64,000 nucleotides of DNA from Oopsacas minuta (Eukaryota; Porifera; Hexactinellida; Lyssacinosida; Leucopsacidae): positions 636,619 to 700,618 of the forward strand of contig JAKMXF010000111.1 in the NCBI GenBank assembly GCA_024704765.1. Direction: 5' to 3'. Below, piece by piece: positions 1-11,600 of the stretch (position 1 is the first letter of the stretch; each line of letters opens with the position of its first letter). Below the pieces are notes generated by a model that was not told the origin of the DNA, ran no database searches, and saw only the letters and a program-made list of their open reading frames with translations. A program made the translations under genes and the position numbers.

Positions 1-181
1 TTTCCTTTATAGTTTAGCTCTAATTTTTGTATTTTCTTATATTTTATTTTTGTGTGTTCTCCACTTATAATATTTCAAAAATTTATAATTATTAATATAC
101 TTCCATATACGGATACATTATTAGCTGTGGGTGGTCTAGTTAGTTACAAGTGAGTACAGGCAGAATACATTAGTTTGACTG

Positions 182-2478
182 ATGGCAGACACACAAACAA
201 GTAGACCTGAGATTAATGGTAGTGTCCATCTATCCTCACAACCTGAGACAAGCATCATAAGACAAGGTTAGTATTTATAATAATTTCTAGAGAAATTGTT
301 TTACCCTCTCTTCTTAAAAGTGAGATCCATCCTCTACTGGGAGAACACTTTCACAAGTATCTGCTCTCTCCTGATAACATTAATGATATTACAAACCTTC
401 AGTTTCTATCCTGGTATACATGCTACTCTGTTAGTACTGTTGGGAAGTTACACAGCATCTCTGCTATTTATTTTATCCTTCATCATATACTGTGTAGTTG
501 TTGGTAGAGAGCCACACAACCCATTCAAGTGAGCTACAGTTATTTATTAAACGAGCCTTTGGCTCGTCGCTTCGCGATGAACTCCGCGCATTGCGCCTCG
601 AGGTATTCAACAGACAAACAAACAGACAAACAACAATTGAGATGTAATAACATTGATGTTGTTTACATTATTCAGACTCAGCATACTCGATTACCCCAGT
701 ATAGTCGTTGAAAGCATGATTCTACCTCAATTTTGAAATTTGTTTACTTTATATTCATAAAAACAACAATAAATTTACATATGATTAATCCAAAAGTGTG
801 AAAATCGGATTCAGCATTTTCGAAATTTTTAATAAAGTTTTATTGAATTATTATTACTTCCTTGATAAACACGATAAATACATAGTTATGCTACAATTTC
901 AAAATTGCATACCATAAATCCTTCCTTGACAACACGGACAAACAAACAAACAAACAACAATTGAGATTTAATAATATAGATATTTAAATGGTAATTGTAA
1001 TCTCTATCCCTTTCTTGTAGTGTTTGGCTATCTGACTTTAAAGTAAATACAGGTTGGGTAAGTTCTCTCATTTCTTAACTCAAATAAATACAAATAAATT
1101 CAATAAACTCTTTCAGATTTTGAATCAGCTGGGTATACTATTAGACTTGATATCACCTTATTTTGTATCTTCATTGAGACTGATATTCTTCTTCAATCTC
1201 AAAGATTCCTTAACAGTAAGTTATCTCTGTTAGGTTATACCAGACCCTGGAGAATACATTAATAGTATTATATTATAGGTAATGACACTACTTTGGATTA
1301 TGAGTTATTTTTCATCCTATATCTCTCTGCTAGAAATAACCTACGTAGGTTAGTTTATTTATTAAAACTGTGCTCATTAACTCTAATATATTCATTGTTT
1401 AAAGTGCAATTACATAGTTTGATTATACATAGCTCATTAGCACTGTAATGAGAATCAGACTCATAAAGTCTACATTCCAACTATCACTACAGCTTCTAGA
1501 GTCCCGGGTTGGTACTCGTGGTGTTAAGATCTACACTAAGACAGGTGACAAGGGTTTAACAAGTAATTACGTTGGAACTAGAATACCGAAAGATGACGTC
1601 ATTATAGAAGCATTGGGTACTACAGATGAGTTATCGTCTCAGATAGGCTTAATACGTGCCTGGATAGCCAGGATACACTCCAACAATTCAGATCATCAAC
1701 ATCTCCTCAAACTACTAGCTAGTGTACAGTGTCATCTACAGGATATAGGTAGTCATATCGCTACGCCTCCTGACACAAAGCAAGCTGGTACACTGCCTGT
1801 ATTCAAACCAGAGCTTGTGAAAGAGCTGGAATATGAGATAGACGAGATGACGTCACGACTCCCTCCTCTCAAACACTTCATCCTACCAGGTGGTGGAATG
1901 ACAGCTGGGTATCTACATGTAGCTAGGTCTGTGTGCAGGAGATCGGAGAGGAGGGTTGTGCCCTTGATACGAGCGGGAGAACTGTCTGATAGAGTAGGCG
2001 TTTATCTGAATAGACTCTCTGACTTCCTGTTCACTACAGCTAGGTGGGCTTCTCATATTGAGGGAGAGAAAGACACTATTTATAAATAATTCCAATTATC
2101 CATGGTCTATTATCTATCTCATTATTAAATCTTAGAAATTGTTTGGTTTTTGATAAGTTTCACACTTTCTCAGCTGTTCTATTAATATTTATGTCTCCTT
2201 TTCTTACAGCTGTGTTTATCCTCTTCTCTGTACCAAAGACTTATGAAATGTACCAGGTATGTAGTAACGATATTTGTAGTTAAGTAAAATATTTCTGTAC
2301 ACTTTATATGCTATTTTGAAGGAAAAGATTGACAAATTCATAAAGAACGCAATGGACCGAATAGAGCAATTACATAAACGGTAAAATTATGGTAAATATT
2401 TTCATTTTCCTACTGTTACTGATACAATATATTCTTAGATATTTGGCTACATTAAAGCCTGATGAAAAGACTGAATAG
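182..2478 (+). CDS. RTN: Reticulon family ER membrane-shaping protein (8 exons)
   Basis: Reticulons insert two long hydrophobic hairpins into the ER membrane and bend it into tubules. I assembled exons 182-266, 321-528, 1021-1057, 1117-1215, 1279-1348, 2210-2256, 2322-2380 and 2439-2478. All have GT-AG junctions and phases agree, giving about 214 residues. Matches to the reticulon domain include ILYWENTF at its start, the HNPF motif (HPF in vertebrates), the segment ending KDSLTVMTLLW, and FSVPKTYEMYQ followed by a basic helix and a short C-terminus. The spacing between HPF and KDS (44 residues) is like that of human reticulons. The second exon could instead start at 291, but that leaves a 24-nt intron; the 321 acceptor follows a good pyrimidine tract and gives a typical 54-nt intron. 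The intron 1349-2209 contains the MMAB gene and intron 529-1020 contains a repeat. Confidence 0.85.
545..752 (+). repeat. Dispersed hairpin-rich repeat, copy A
   Basis: This roughly 208-bp segment in a reticulon intron matches, in opposite orientation, 20429-20638 in an ASPG intron. The 5' end carries three successive short inverted repeats: ACGAGCC/GGCTCGT at 551-567, TCGC/GCGA just after it, and a GCGC-type stem near 590. It continues with a GACAAACAAACA run and ATTGAGATG, and ends in GAAATTTGTTTACTTTAT. No long open frame is convincing, so it looks like a nonautonomous element. Confidence 0.8.
929..990 (+). repeat. Partial third copy of the dispersed repeat
   Basis: A GGACAAACAAACAAACAAAC run followed by AACAATTGAGATTTAATAATAT resembles the internal part of copies A and B. 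The hairpin cluster is absent. It lies in the same reticulon intron as copy A, so it may be a fragment or a separate decayed insertion. Confidence 0.5.
1448..2089 (+). CDS. MMAB: Cob(I)alamin adenosyltransferase, nested in the reticulon gene
   Basis: This intronless 213-residue protein belongs to the PduO/MMAB family, which transfers the adenosyl group of ATP to cob(I)alamin to make adenosylcobalamin, the cofactor of mitochondrial methylmalonyl-CoA mutase. Family signatures are present: IYTKTGDKG near residue 28 (ATP-binding N-terminus), EALGTTDELSSQIG near residue 54, FILPGGG, and the run CRRSERRVVPL followed by YLNRLSDFLF near the C-terminus. The first ~25 residues are basic and lack acidic residues until the conserved domain, fitting a mitochondrial targeting peptide. 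It ends in IYK, like the human protein. It lies on the same strand wholly inside the reticulon intron 1349-2209. Human MMAB has several exons, so an intronless copy inside another gene suggests a retroposed or intron-stripped version. Confidence 0.93.
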   Translation: MRIRLIKSTFQLSLQLLESRVGTRGVKIYTKTGDKGLTSNYVGTRIPKDDVIIEALGTTDELSSQIGLIRAWIARIHSNNSDHQHLLKLLASVQCHLQDIGSHIATPPDTKQAGTLPVFKPELVKELEYEIDEMTSRLPPLKHFILPGGGMTAGYLHVARSVCRRSERRVVPLIRAGELSDRVGVYLNRLSDFLFTTARWASHIEGEKDTIYK

Positions 2479-2696
2479 AAACTCTACAGTTATTATCAAG
2501 ATTACTATATATATTGCTGCAATATAATATAATGTTACTACTAATATGATATGTTGATGAACAACTTTTACTTTATTGCTACGCAGGATCAATTAATTCC
2601 GAACTTGTGAATTCAATTTCACTTTGTTCTAATATTTAATATTATCACACCTTTATGGAGATAACACTTTATTTACTAATTCATTAGAGGTATTTT

Positions 2697-4038
2697 ATGA
2701 CGGATCAAACAGTGTTTACAACTCGCGGTCATGTGTTCCACATTGACCCAGATTCTAGAAAGAAGTGGATCCCGTCAGCAGAGGGACCTGTTGGTATTTC
2801 CCTATTCTTCGACGAGCAGAGAGGAGTATACCGGTTAGTAGCATGTGATGCTAACCAGAAAGTTGTCCTAAACTCCATGATGCAGACTAATATGACATTC
2901 ACTAAAACTTCTGCTAAGTTCGGTCAATGGTCAGACAAGTCAAGTGGACATAATGTATACGGAGTAGGATTTAGTTCTGAATCTGATCTCAATAAATTCC
3001 ACGAGGAGTTCAACAAGGTATATTTGTTATTAGCTGATTCGTATACAAATACATTATTCTATAATTTGTAGGCTAAAAGCACTATAAAGGGTTCAGACAG
3101 TAAGAAAGATGAGTATCTAGCTTCTGGTATTATAACTCCCAAACCTGAGTTCAATCAGCCGAAAGATCAGTCAGGTGTTAGCTATAAACGACCTACTTCT
3201 ACCGAGATGAGAATTAGATCTCCATCTGATGGATCCAATCAAACCGTCCTCCCGGACACACCCTCCTCCCCCGGATATGTTCCTCTTCCTGCTGCTAGGA
3301 GAGACTCTCTTCAGGATATAGATGCTACTGTAGATCTAGCTACTAAGCCTCCTCCTGGTGCTGATGAACAGCAAGTACTCAGGTATGATATAAATATACT
3401 ATACTATGTTTCATCTAGCTTATTGTTATAATTGTAGATATGAGAGTAAGAGACTAAAGGCTGCCCTCGCTCGTAGCTCAGAGAATGCTAAGAAATGGGA
3501 AGCAGAGTTACAAACTCTAAAGAACAACAATGCTAGACTTACTGCTGCTCTTCAGGATAGTGCTAGTAATGTCAGTGAATGGAAAGCTCAGCTTAAGTCT
3601 TATAAAGAGGAGAGTAGCCGTCTGAAACAGAGGGTTCATGAGTTGGAATCGAAACGAGACGGACAGTCTGAGTCTCTAAGTGCTGATCTTGAAGAGGCTA
3701 GAAGAGGACGAGCTGAGGCCGAGAAACAAGCACATAAGTCACAAGAATCATTTGCTACGCTGAGAAGAGAACTTGAAGAATTGAAAGAAGAATCTATTAA
3801 GGAAATTTCTGAGTTGAAAATAGTCAATAATAATCTGAGAGAAGGATGCACAAGTTTCCAAGAGAAAGTAGGCCAGCTTGAAGACGAACACGGACAACTT
3901 GAGATTGCTTATCAACAAGCCTTAGACGAGAAAGAGAAATCGTTTGAATTACAGAATCTTAATAATGAAGAGCTCGTTTCATTAAAGTCAAATATTAAAA
4001 CCAAAATAGTAGAAATTTCCTCACTAGTTGACTCCTAA
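2697..4038 (+). CDS. HOMER: Homer-type EVH1/coiled-coil scaffold protein
   Basis: Homer proteins bind PPxxF ligands through an EVH1 domain and tetramerise through a C-terminal coiled coil, scaffolding receptors and calcium channels. Exons are 2697-3017, 3072-3382 and 3438-4038, with introns of 54 and 55 bp, giving about 410 residues. Residues 1-110 form the EVH1 domain, with VFTTRGHVFHIDP, NMTFTKTSAKFGQW and VYGVGFSSE closely matching vertebrate Homer. A serine/proline-rich linker follows. The last ~190 residues are a long heptad-rich coiled coil rich in Glu, Lys and Leu. The length slightly exceeds human long Homer isoforms. In animals without synapses the protein is thought to serve general calcium-signalling scaffolding. 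Confidence 0.93.
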
Positions 4039-4465
4039 TAGAGCGCTAATGGTAACCTGTTCTCTTATTTTTGATACAATTCAAGGGAATACTAATATTA
4101 CCTAATTCTTATTTTCTATTTAGAAATATTCTAATATACTTTCACAATACACAAATAATTATGTTATATTTATGTGCATTATTAAAACAGTATTCGTCAT
4201 ATTATATTTACTTTTAAAGATTAAAGAAATATACTTTCATACCTAATGTAATTATTTATAGCTTATTGTAGCCTTTGTTAATGAGTGAATTGTCTGTAAT
4301 CTAAAGTCTCGAGGGAGAATTTACATTTCTGTGTGCTAACTTGAGGTTACCTAAGCAGATATCATACTTGCGTAAGTATAGGATAAATTAGTAATTTATT
4401 TTGATTTCATTAGGGACTTAACTTTAGTATAATTCTCATATTACACCTTATATAAATATCTCACA
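4039..4465. other. Intergenic spacer
   Basis: This 427-bp AT-rich gap separates Homer from the beta-helix gene. It should hold the Homer 3' end and the promoter of the next gene. No ORF, repeat or RNA gene is recognisable. Confidence 0.6.
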
Positions 4466-7400
4466 ATGATTAAAGTACAAGCAAACTACTTTTCTAAAAT
4501 GTCCAAATTGTTTTGCCTTATATTCACGCTATTGAGTGTAATTCTAAGTGGAAATTGTACAGAAATCCGCTGCAATGCTACAAACATTATCGATTGTTTT
4601 ACTCAAAAGCCCTCGCCTGCAGGAAAGGTCCACCTCGTATTGGATCCTAACATCTCGTATTACCTATCAGAGACATATAAATTCACAAATGGAATACGAT
4701 CATTGACTATAACTAGTCCTAATAATACTGTAATTACGATTCCACAGAATATTACAGTTGAGCTGATTATTCAGAATGTCACTGAAGTTAATTTCCAAAA
4801 TATTACATTTCACGGTGGTCATCCTCGGGTATACCATCATTTCCATTCCTTCCTCACCATCAATAATTCGCGATCTATATACATTTCACAATGTAAATTT
4901 CGCGGAATAATCGGTCTTGCAATTTACATATCGTCTGTTCACAATGGCTATTTCAGCTTAGACTTAACTCAGTCAGTATTTAACGGTACAAATGACCCCT
5001 CGTACCCTTCTCAAGGTGTGCATGTCTGGCTGAATCAAACTGATAATACTTCTGTATCTGTCACACATTCTAAGTTTTCATATTTCAAAGTGGATGCATC
5101 ATCTGCCAACGTCAGTTATCACCAACGTATGAGGTATCGTCCCCTGGCAATAGAACAAATTCGCAACGCTCATTCACCTGATTTTATTAGAACATATGTC
5201 GTGTCTGATTGCAACTTTGAGAATAATAAGGGTTTTGTAGGAGGTGGATTAGGACTATATACAGGCCTCGGTGTGAATTCTCACTATACAATTAGACGCT
5301 GTCATTTCCGGAATAATTCCGTTTATAATACGAGATATAAAAAACAGCAGAAAAATGAGATTGATGTCACAGGGTCTGGGGGTGGAATAGCAGCTCTCTT
5401 CTTTAACTGTAAATACTGTAGACTGAGCATATCCGATTCTACTCTAATTGCTAACAGAGCCACGCTAGGTGGTGGTATTAAAATTGGATTTTATTTCGAA
5501 TCCTCAAACGTGTATATTAACATAAGTAACTGTACCTTCAGGAATAATATAGCTGATTCCGGTGCAGGTTTGTACATAGAATCACAGTTGGTTAAACATT
5601 TAGTGCTCCAGGCTGCTAATTTGTCTAATCTAGACTTCCATAGCAACCAAGCTACACAATTTGGCGCCGGTATTTTCGTAGCCTACCTCCCTCTTATACT
5701 CAATGGAGATTACGTGCGTTTCGTTAACAATACGAATACATCATTTGCAGTAATCTCTTCACAGATTGAAGTACATACTAATTTAACTTTTAAAGATAAT
5801 AGCGGACAGAGGGGCGGAGCTCTCTACTTATCAGACAACTCACAACTCCTCTTAGATCAATACGTGTCTCTGTACTTTGAAAATAATACTGCTAGAGATA
5901 GAGGGGGAGCAATATGCGCAGATTCCATCAGTCTTGATCTACTCTATAGGAATTACGGATATACTTTTTATAATGTACATTGCTTCATAAAGCATTTCAT
6001 AAAGTTTGAATCAAGAACCCCTGATGAGTACACTCAGAATATTACCTTTAAAAACAATAAAGCTCCAAAAGGCTCAGCTATTTATACCCACACCCTCTCT
6101 CCTTGCTCCTGGTACAGTGACAGGCTTCCTTACTCAAACATATCCCTTGCATTAAATTGGTCTACATACCATTACTATAATACAGAAGATGACCAGCTAA
6201 ATTCATCATTAATAGCTACAGCTGTAGCTCACTATACTATTAGCAATGACCATGCTACGCTACAAAGGCTGCTTAAACTATACAATACGGCGGAGTATCC
6301 GCATTACCACGTCAATATTACAGTACAACCAGGGATTCCTACGAAGATATTCTTCGTGGCAACTGATCAGCTGGGCTCCCATGAGGTGTCGATTGCTACC
6401 GTGGAGGCTGATACAGGGGGTAAAGTGAAGCCGTGTACGGTACACGGTGAAGAGTCCATATTTCTGACAAGTTCAGATGATAAGAACTCTGACGATAAGA
6501 GTCAAGTTGAGCTCTCTTTCTGCGGTAACCCAGGAGATGAAGGGAAGGTGTTGTTCAAATCTTTAGACGGTCTAACCATTGAGAAAACGGTGAGTGTTAA
6601 GCTTGCGTACTGTCCAGAAGGAATGTACTTGAATACAGATCACGTTTGTAGTTGTTATAACGTAGAATCTTCTAAAGGAATTCCGTTTTACACACAAGTA
6701 CTAAATTCATCTAAACATCTCTATCCATGGATGTCAAATAATTCAAATGATACATTCGTACAGATGAGCTGTCCATCTAGCTATTGTAACATCAGTATGA
6801 CGTCACATACTATAGGGTTTAAGAACCAACCATGTGTTAACGTTTCTAATAGCAGTGATTGTTTGAATGGTAGAGAAGGTATAGCTTGTAGTAGTTGTAA
6901 ACCTCGTTACGACGGTCTGGAATCTGGTACATTGAAATGTACGAGGCATTGTGGAACATTAGTCACAGTCTTCACTACACTAGCAGTCATCCTGTTATTG
7001 TTGATTATAATAGCAGTCCTCTTTCTAATCCGTACAAGTAGTTACTTAAATGACCATATAGAATTACGTCATAAACTCGGTCCTTATGCCAGATCATTTG
7101 TATTCTTCTGTCAAGGAACTTTTATACTTTACCTAAATACCGAGCCCAGAACTAAAATCGATAAGTATCTCCCACTGCCCCAGATCATTGACAAAACCGG
7201 TCTCTTCCTTAATTACGGTTTATGTTTCACGTTTGGCATTACCTCATCACGTGGAAGAGTATTCGAGGAGTATTTCTTGTATCTAATCGGCTTTATAGGA
7301 ATTTTCTTCTTCGCAATTTTGATATTTTGTTTATTAACCCGCTGTATAAAGGTCCATCGTAAGTTCTCTATCCTGGTCTACGTCCTAGTCACGTATAGCT

Positions 7401-8512
7401 ATTTCACATATGCACCTATCACATTCACTACGTTAAGACTTCTAAGCTGTGGGCTCTTGACCACCTATAACTCTACATCAGGAGATCAACTACAAGAATT
7501 GCATTATGTGTGGTTATATAATTCTACTCAACCTTGTTACGGCACATCCTGGGATACATTTATGACGTCAGTAGCTTATTTAACTCTCTTATTCTACGTC
7601 ATACCGTTGCCTTTTACTTACCTGCTCTTTGCATTTATTAAATACGTAGATTTACGTAAACTCGTGAATAAGTACATTAGAAAGAGGGATGCAATCCGAA
7701 ATAGCTTATCAGCTCAACACAGTACGTCTAAGTTACACTCTTCTTTGAAACTATTTAACAAACTGTCTACTGAGTATGTGTCATGTTTCTCTGAGCCTCA
7801 CTTCGGATTTTGGATTCCTATAACAATGATAACTAGCCTTACTCTATTAGTAATACAGATTAACGGTGCACCATTTAACACCCCCAGTGATAAACAGGCT
7901 CAGTACTTAGCTGTTGTATGCTTCTTCTATTTATATATTCGTGTCAGTCTTAAAATAACAGAAGATATCTACGTTCAGTTCTATGACTCTACATCTATAT
8001 TCTTCCTCTGTCTATCTTGTATTTTCCTTATTATTAAGAACAATATATCTACTCATTTTCTTGACTCCACCACATCCAAGTTTGCTGGTGTAGTCCAGTA
8101 TTTTCCGTTTGTTTCTTACGTGTTTCTATTCCTAATAATTCTCACACCACCTGCCATCAAGTTCTGTGTAAAGAAATCATTTCCTAATTCCCCAGACAAA
8201 GAGGAAACCCCTAACGAACCCCATACTGCCTCAAATACACATTTTCTGCCCAATCAAGCGCACGCCGAGCCTGATAGTGATGAAGAAATAAATGACCAGG
8301 CAAAGCCACTGCTAGCACATGACCCTCTTAACGAAATTAACAATACGAATGAACCCAATAATCAAGGCTCAACACTAAGGCCTGATTACAAAGATATTAA
8401 AAATCAGAGCTATAGCTACTCCAGCGACCACGGTATCAGCTCTCCTGCACTGAGTGGTGATAGTGTTGACATAATCGGTCTTGTCCTGAGTCATGAGAAT
8501 CAGGCAGATTAA
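4466..8512 (+). CDS. Giant surface protein: beta-helix ectodomain plus multi-TM domain
   Basis: This intronless 1348-residue protein is not one I can name. It starts with a hydrophobic signal segment (start either residue 1 or the Met at residue 12). Residues ~35-530 look like a right-handed parallel beta-helix: recurring NITF/CxF strand motifs, FxNNxA turns and GGGIxI repeats, similar to polymorphic-membrane-protein repeats. The region has many N-glycosylation sequons. A Cys-rich segment (~700-825) contains CSCYN, CPSSYCN and a CLNGREGIACSSCKPRYDG motif just before the first membrane helix. About seven to nine hydrophobic helices follow (~830-1230), then a ~120-residue acidic, Asn/Pro-rich cytoplasmic tail. 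The order is reminiscent of receptors. Similar architectures may occur as families in sponges, but function is unknown. Confidence 0.7.
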   Translation: MIKVQANYFSKMSKLFCLIFTLLSVILSGNCTEIRCNATNIIDCFTQKPSPAGKVHLVLDPNISYYLSETYKFTNGIRSLTITSPNNTVITIPQNITVELIIQNVTEVNFQNITFHGGHPRVYHHFHSFLTINNSRSIYISQCKFRGIIGLAIYISSVHNGYFSLDLTQSVFNGTNDPSYPSQGVHVWLNQTDNTSVSVTHSKFSYFKVDASSANVSYHQRMRYRPLAIEQIRNAHSPDFIRTYVVSDCNFENNKGFVGGGLGLYTGLGVNSHYTIRRCHFRNNSVYNTRYKKQQKNEIDVTGSGGGIAALFFNCKYCRLSISDSTLIANRATLGGGIKIGFYFESSNVYINISNCTFRNNIADSGAGLYIESQLVKHLVLQAANLSNLDFHSNQATQFGAGIFVAYLPLILNGDYVRFVNNTNTSFAVISSQIEVHTNLTFKDNSGQRGGALYLSDNSQLLLDQYVSLYFENNTARDRGGAICADSISLDLLYRNYGYTFYNVHCFIKHFIKFESRTPDEYTQNITFKNNKAPKGSAIYTHTLSPCSWYSDRLPYSNISLALNWSTYHYYNTEDDQLNSSLIATAVAHYTISNDHATLQRLLKLYNTAEYPHYHVNITVQPGIPTKIFFVATDQLGSHEVSIATVEADTGGKVKPCTVHGEESIFLTSSDDKNSDDKSQVELSFCGNPGDEGKVLFKSLDGLTIEKTVSVKLAYCPEGMYLNTDHVCSCYNVESSKGIPFYTQVLNSSKHLYPWMSNNSNDTFVQMSCPSSYCNISMTSHTIGFKNQPCVNVSNSSDCLNGREGIACSSCKPRYDGLESGTLKCTRHCGTLVTVFTTLAVILLLLIIIAVLFLIRTSSYLNDHIELRHKLGPYARSFVFFCQGTFILYLNTEPRTKIDKYLPLPQIIDKTGLFLNYGLCFTFGITSSRGRVFEEYFLYLIGFIGIFFFAILIFCLLTRCIKVHRKFSILVYVLVTYSYFTYAPITFTTLRLLSCGLLTTYNSTSGDQLQELHYVWLYNSTQPCYGTSWDTFMTSVAYLTLLFYVIPLPFTYLLFAFIKYVDLRKLVNKYIRKRDAIRNSLSAQHSTSKLHSSLKLFNKLSTEYVSCFSEPHFGFWIPITMITSLTLLVIQINGAPFNTPSDKQAQYLAVVCFFYLYIRVSLKITEDIYVQFYDSTSIFFLCLSCIFLIIKNNISTHFLDSTTSKFAGVVQYFPFVSYVFLFLIILTPPAIKFCVKKSFPNSPDKEETPNEPHTASNTHFLPNQAHAEPDSDEEINDQAKPLLAHDPLNEINNTNEPNNQGSTLRPDYKDIKNQSYSYSSDHGISSPALSGDSVDIIGLVLSHENQAD

Positions 8513-8627
8513 CTAATAATTATATTAACCTTAAGAACTGTTACTAAATATCTGTATTGTAAATTTGTTTATTTCCTTTATTAATTAGTTATACATTAGT
8601 CTTATTGATTTCCATCAGATAGTTATA

Positions 8628-11600
8628 ATGGTTGAACACAGGTTGGAGTTAAGCATTGGTTATCTGATTCCTAAGGTACCTACTAAAGACATGCTAATTC
8701 CTTCAGAACACATTTATAACGCATTTCGTACTTGCAACATAACACATCTGGAATCTGTCCCTTCTAACCAGCTGTTACCTATACTACCGAGCTTGGTACG
8801 TATGGTCTTGTATCCGCCTCTAGACAAGAGTGATTTCTGGTACAGACAATCTAAACGCTTCACTCAACTAATCTCAACTCACTCCGCAGCTAATTTCATA
8901 ACTTCTCTATTCTCAGTAGACTATTCAGCTATTGAGGAGGATACATTAAAATCTATTGCTCTTATCAATAAGCTATCTGCTGTAGATTCTCAACACGATA
9001 CTGTATCTCCTCCATCTCTGCTAATTGGAAATATAAGAGAGCTAGCTCTGTTAGATTTCGAGAAATCTAATCCTGATAGGAAGATACGTCTTGTATCAGC
9101 TGAGCTGGTACGATTACTTTACAATTCTGATTCATTTATTGGAGATAAGTACACACCCTCTGAACTTCTCCTCATAAACCCGTACCTCCCTCTAATGTCT
9201 CGTATTATAGTACAGCTAACTCACCAGCTACCTAATTTATTCCCTATCCCAGAGCTATGTGAGGCTCTTATAAAGGTGAACTGTGGTGCTGAGCTAGTAT
9301 GCTCAATCGCAGCCAACAATCCTAACGATTTCGAAGATATTCTTTACTCACTTCTATCTGGAGATGAATCACAAGATGATCAGCTACAATTCAATCCCCT
9401 CCGTATGAAAACACTCTGTCTGTTATGTAGCATGAACCCTGCTTACTTCTCTATCGTGAGGAGAAGATGTGTACAGCTCAAGAAACATATGTCTATAGCT
9501 TTTATACTAGCACTAGAAGAAGCTAATACTATTTCTACGACTTATTTGCATACAGATTCTTCATTAGATATAGAATTGCCTTCCTTCACAATTGACTCAC
9601 TTCTCTCGCAGCCTACTCATGCTAATTATCCTGTTCTTGACTTCTTAAGCTCTATCCTATTGAATAATAGTGACGATAATTGTTGGGTAACTCTGTATTT
9701 GAAACAAGCACTTCGTAAGAATATTCCTTCTCGTATATTCACATGTGTGAAACAACATATTATGGATAGATTACTACGAGCTATACCAGAGATAGGGGAA
9801 GGTGTGAAGGAGGGTAAGTCTCCTCCTTTGGAGCAAATGGACTCAGACAGTCCTCATGAGACAGGAGATTACGAGCACATGCAGACAGAAGGAGCCATCT
9901 CCAGGGTATCAGTCCTATCTCTGACGTCATCTCAGCTAAAGTTTGCTGCCTCTGTCTTACGAGTATTCTGTATCCTCCGTAGACTATGTTCCCTCCCTCC
10001 TACCCATCGAGAGACTGACGTAATATTTAATCTTATCATCACTCCATCTATCTCCTTACAAGATGGAACTGAATTCTTGAAGGTAGCGCTAGGAGCCCTG
10101 CTACTGTGTCCTGTATTCTATGCAGGAGATAAGGAGAATCTCGTGATGGAATGGTACCAGCAACTCGTGCTTATACTCCCAACAGCTGATTCTCAAGACT
10201 TCCAGCTGACTGAGCTACTACTCACTATACATACTCTATCTCATAACTCTAATCAGCAAGCTCTCGTAGAGCTGATATCTGCTATAATGTCTATTCCTCT
10301 CAGGAATAAGTCTTATCAAGTGACTAAATCTAAAGAAATATTCCTCAAGGTATTCACAGATGAGAAATGTAGTCCCATGATCCTATCACTACCTCCCACA
10401 CCCAATCTTAATGCTAACAACACAGATAAATTCTTCATACAGTCTCTACTAGATTTCCTGAAGAAGAAAACTATTCCTTCCAGTATGCAGCATACTCAGT
10501 GGATATTTAAACAAATCTTACAGTGTACTCTCCCTCTACACTCTACAATGCTTCTTATCCTCAAGGAGTACATTACTGGTATTGTACGTGAAGCTTGTAA
10601 AAATAATTCCTCTGTTGTAGATCTGTTATTCCAAAGAAATGACATCATAGAGATGTATAGTAACACATCTTTACTGCATAATGATGATCTAGCTGCACAA
10701 CTCCTTGTCTTGTTCTATCTATTGACTATATTCTCAGATGAAACTATTCCTATCTCTTCTCCTGTATCAGAATACACTGTATCTATGCTACAGCATGTCC
10801 CTATTAAGATGCTTCTTAGCAAGGCCATTAGTCATGCTACTCTATGCAGTGAACTCTATCCTCTATTGCTTAAACTGATTATAGATTGTCTACCTCAGCT
10901 CTGGCTGCCTCAGAATGTACTCAGAGAATTTAACTGTGTTCAATCGGGGATGAAATTAGAAACTAAATGTATACCAGTTCATTTTGAAAAGACTATGAAT
11001 CAAAGGAGCCCTAATCTGCATATAATATTCGTGCTACTCAAACAACTACTCAACTTACATGTAGATAAACTCAGATCATTTATGTCTGTTCTTGTAGAGT
11101 TAATCCCTGATCTACTCTCTCCTAACATAGCTAGACAGACTCAGAATATATACTTAACTCTATGGGAGCGTTTAGAGAGTGTAGAGCCTAGAAGGTTATG
11201 GTTAACTACTGCTAACTGTCTTATTGAGAGTGAACAGGAGTTGACCCATGACGATTTAGCATTTGATCCTCTCCTTATCCTAAACTGTGATTCCCGAGTC
11301 TTCCGTGTCCCTCCTATATACAGTCTACTCCTAGACACACTAGTAGCATATCTAGCCTCATCTAGAGTACATCTGTATCGTATTGAGAGACAGAGAGAGC
11401 TACAAGGAATATTCCCTCCTTCTCAAGATACAGTACCTCCATACGAATTGAGACAGACAATAATATCCACACAAGAGAGTGCTGTAATACAATTATTGAT
11501 TGACATTTGTATTCCTAATGATGAAGACAAGAGTAATCAGAGTCCATTCGGTATGCAGATGACTAATCTTACAGAAATACAATGTCTGTCCTGTTGTCTT

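Noticed and set aside
267-290. A 24-nt intron in the reticulon gene (gttagt...ttctag)
   Set aside because: It would be in phase, but the acceptor at 319-320 is also in phase, follows a strong pyrimidine tract and gives a 54-nt intron, the normal size here.
529-711. Open frame of 60 codons after reticulon exon 2
   Set aside because: It lies inside the dispersed repeat (copy A) and has no protein-like composition.
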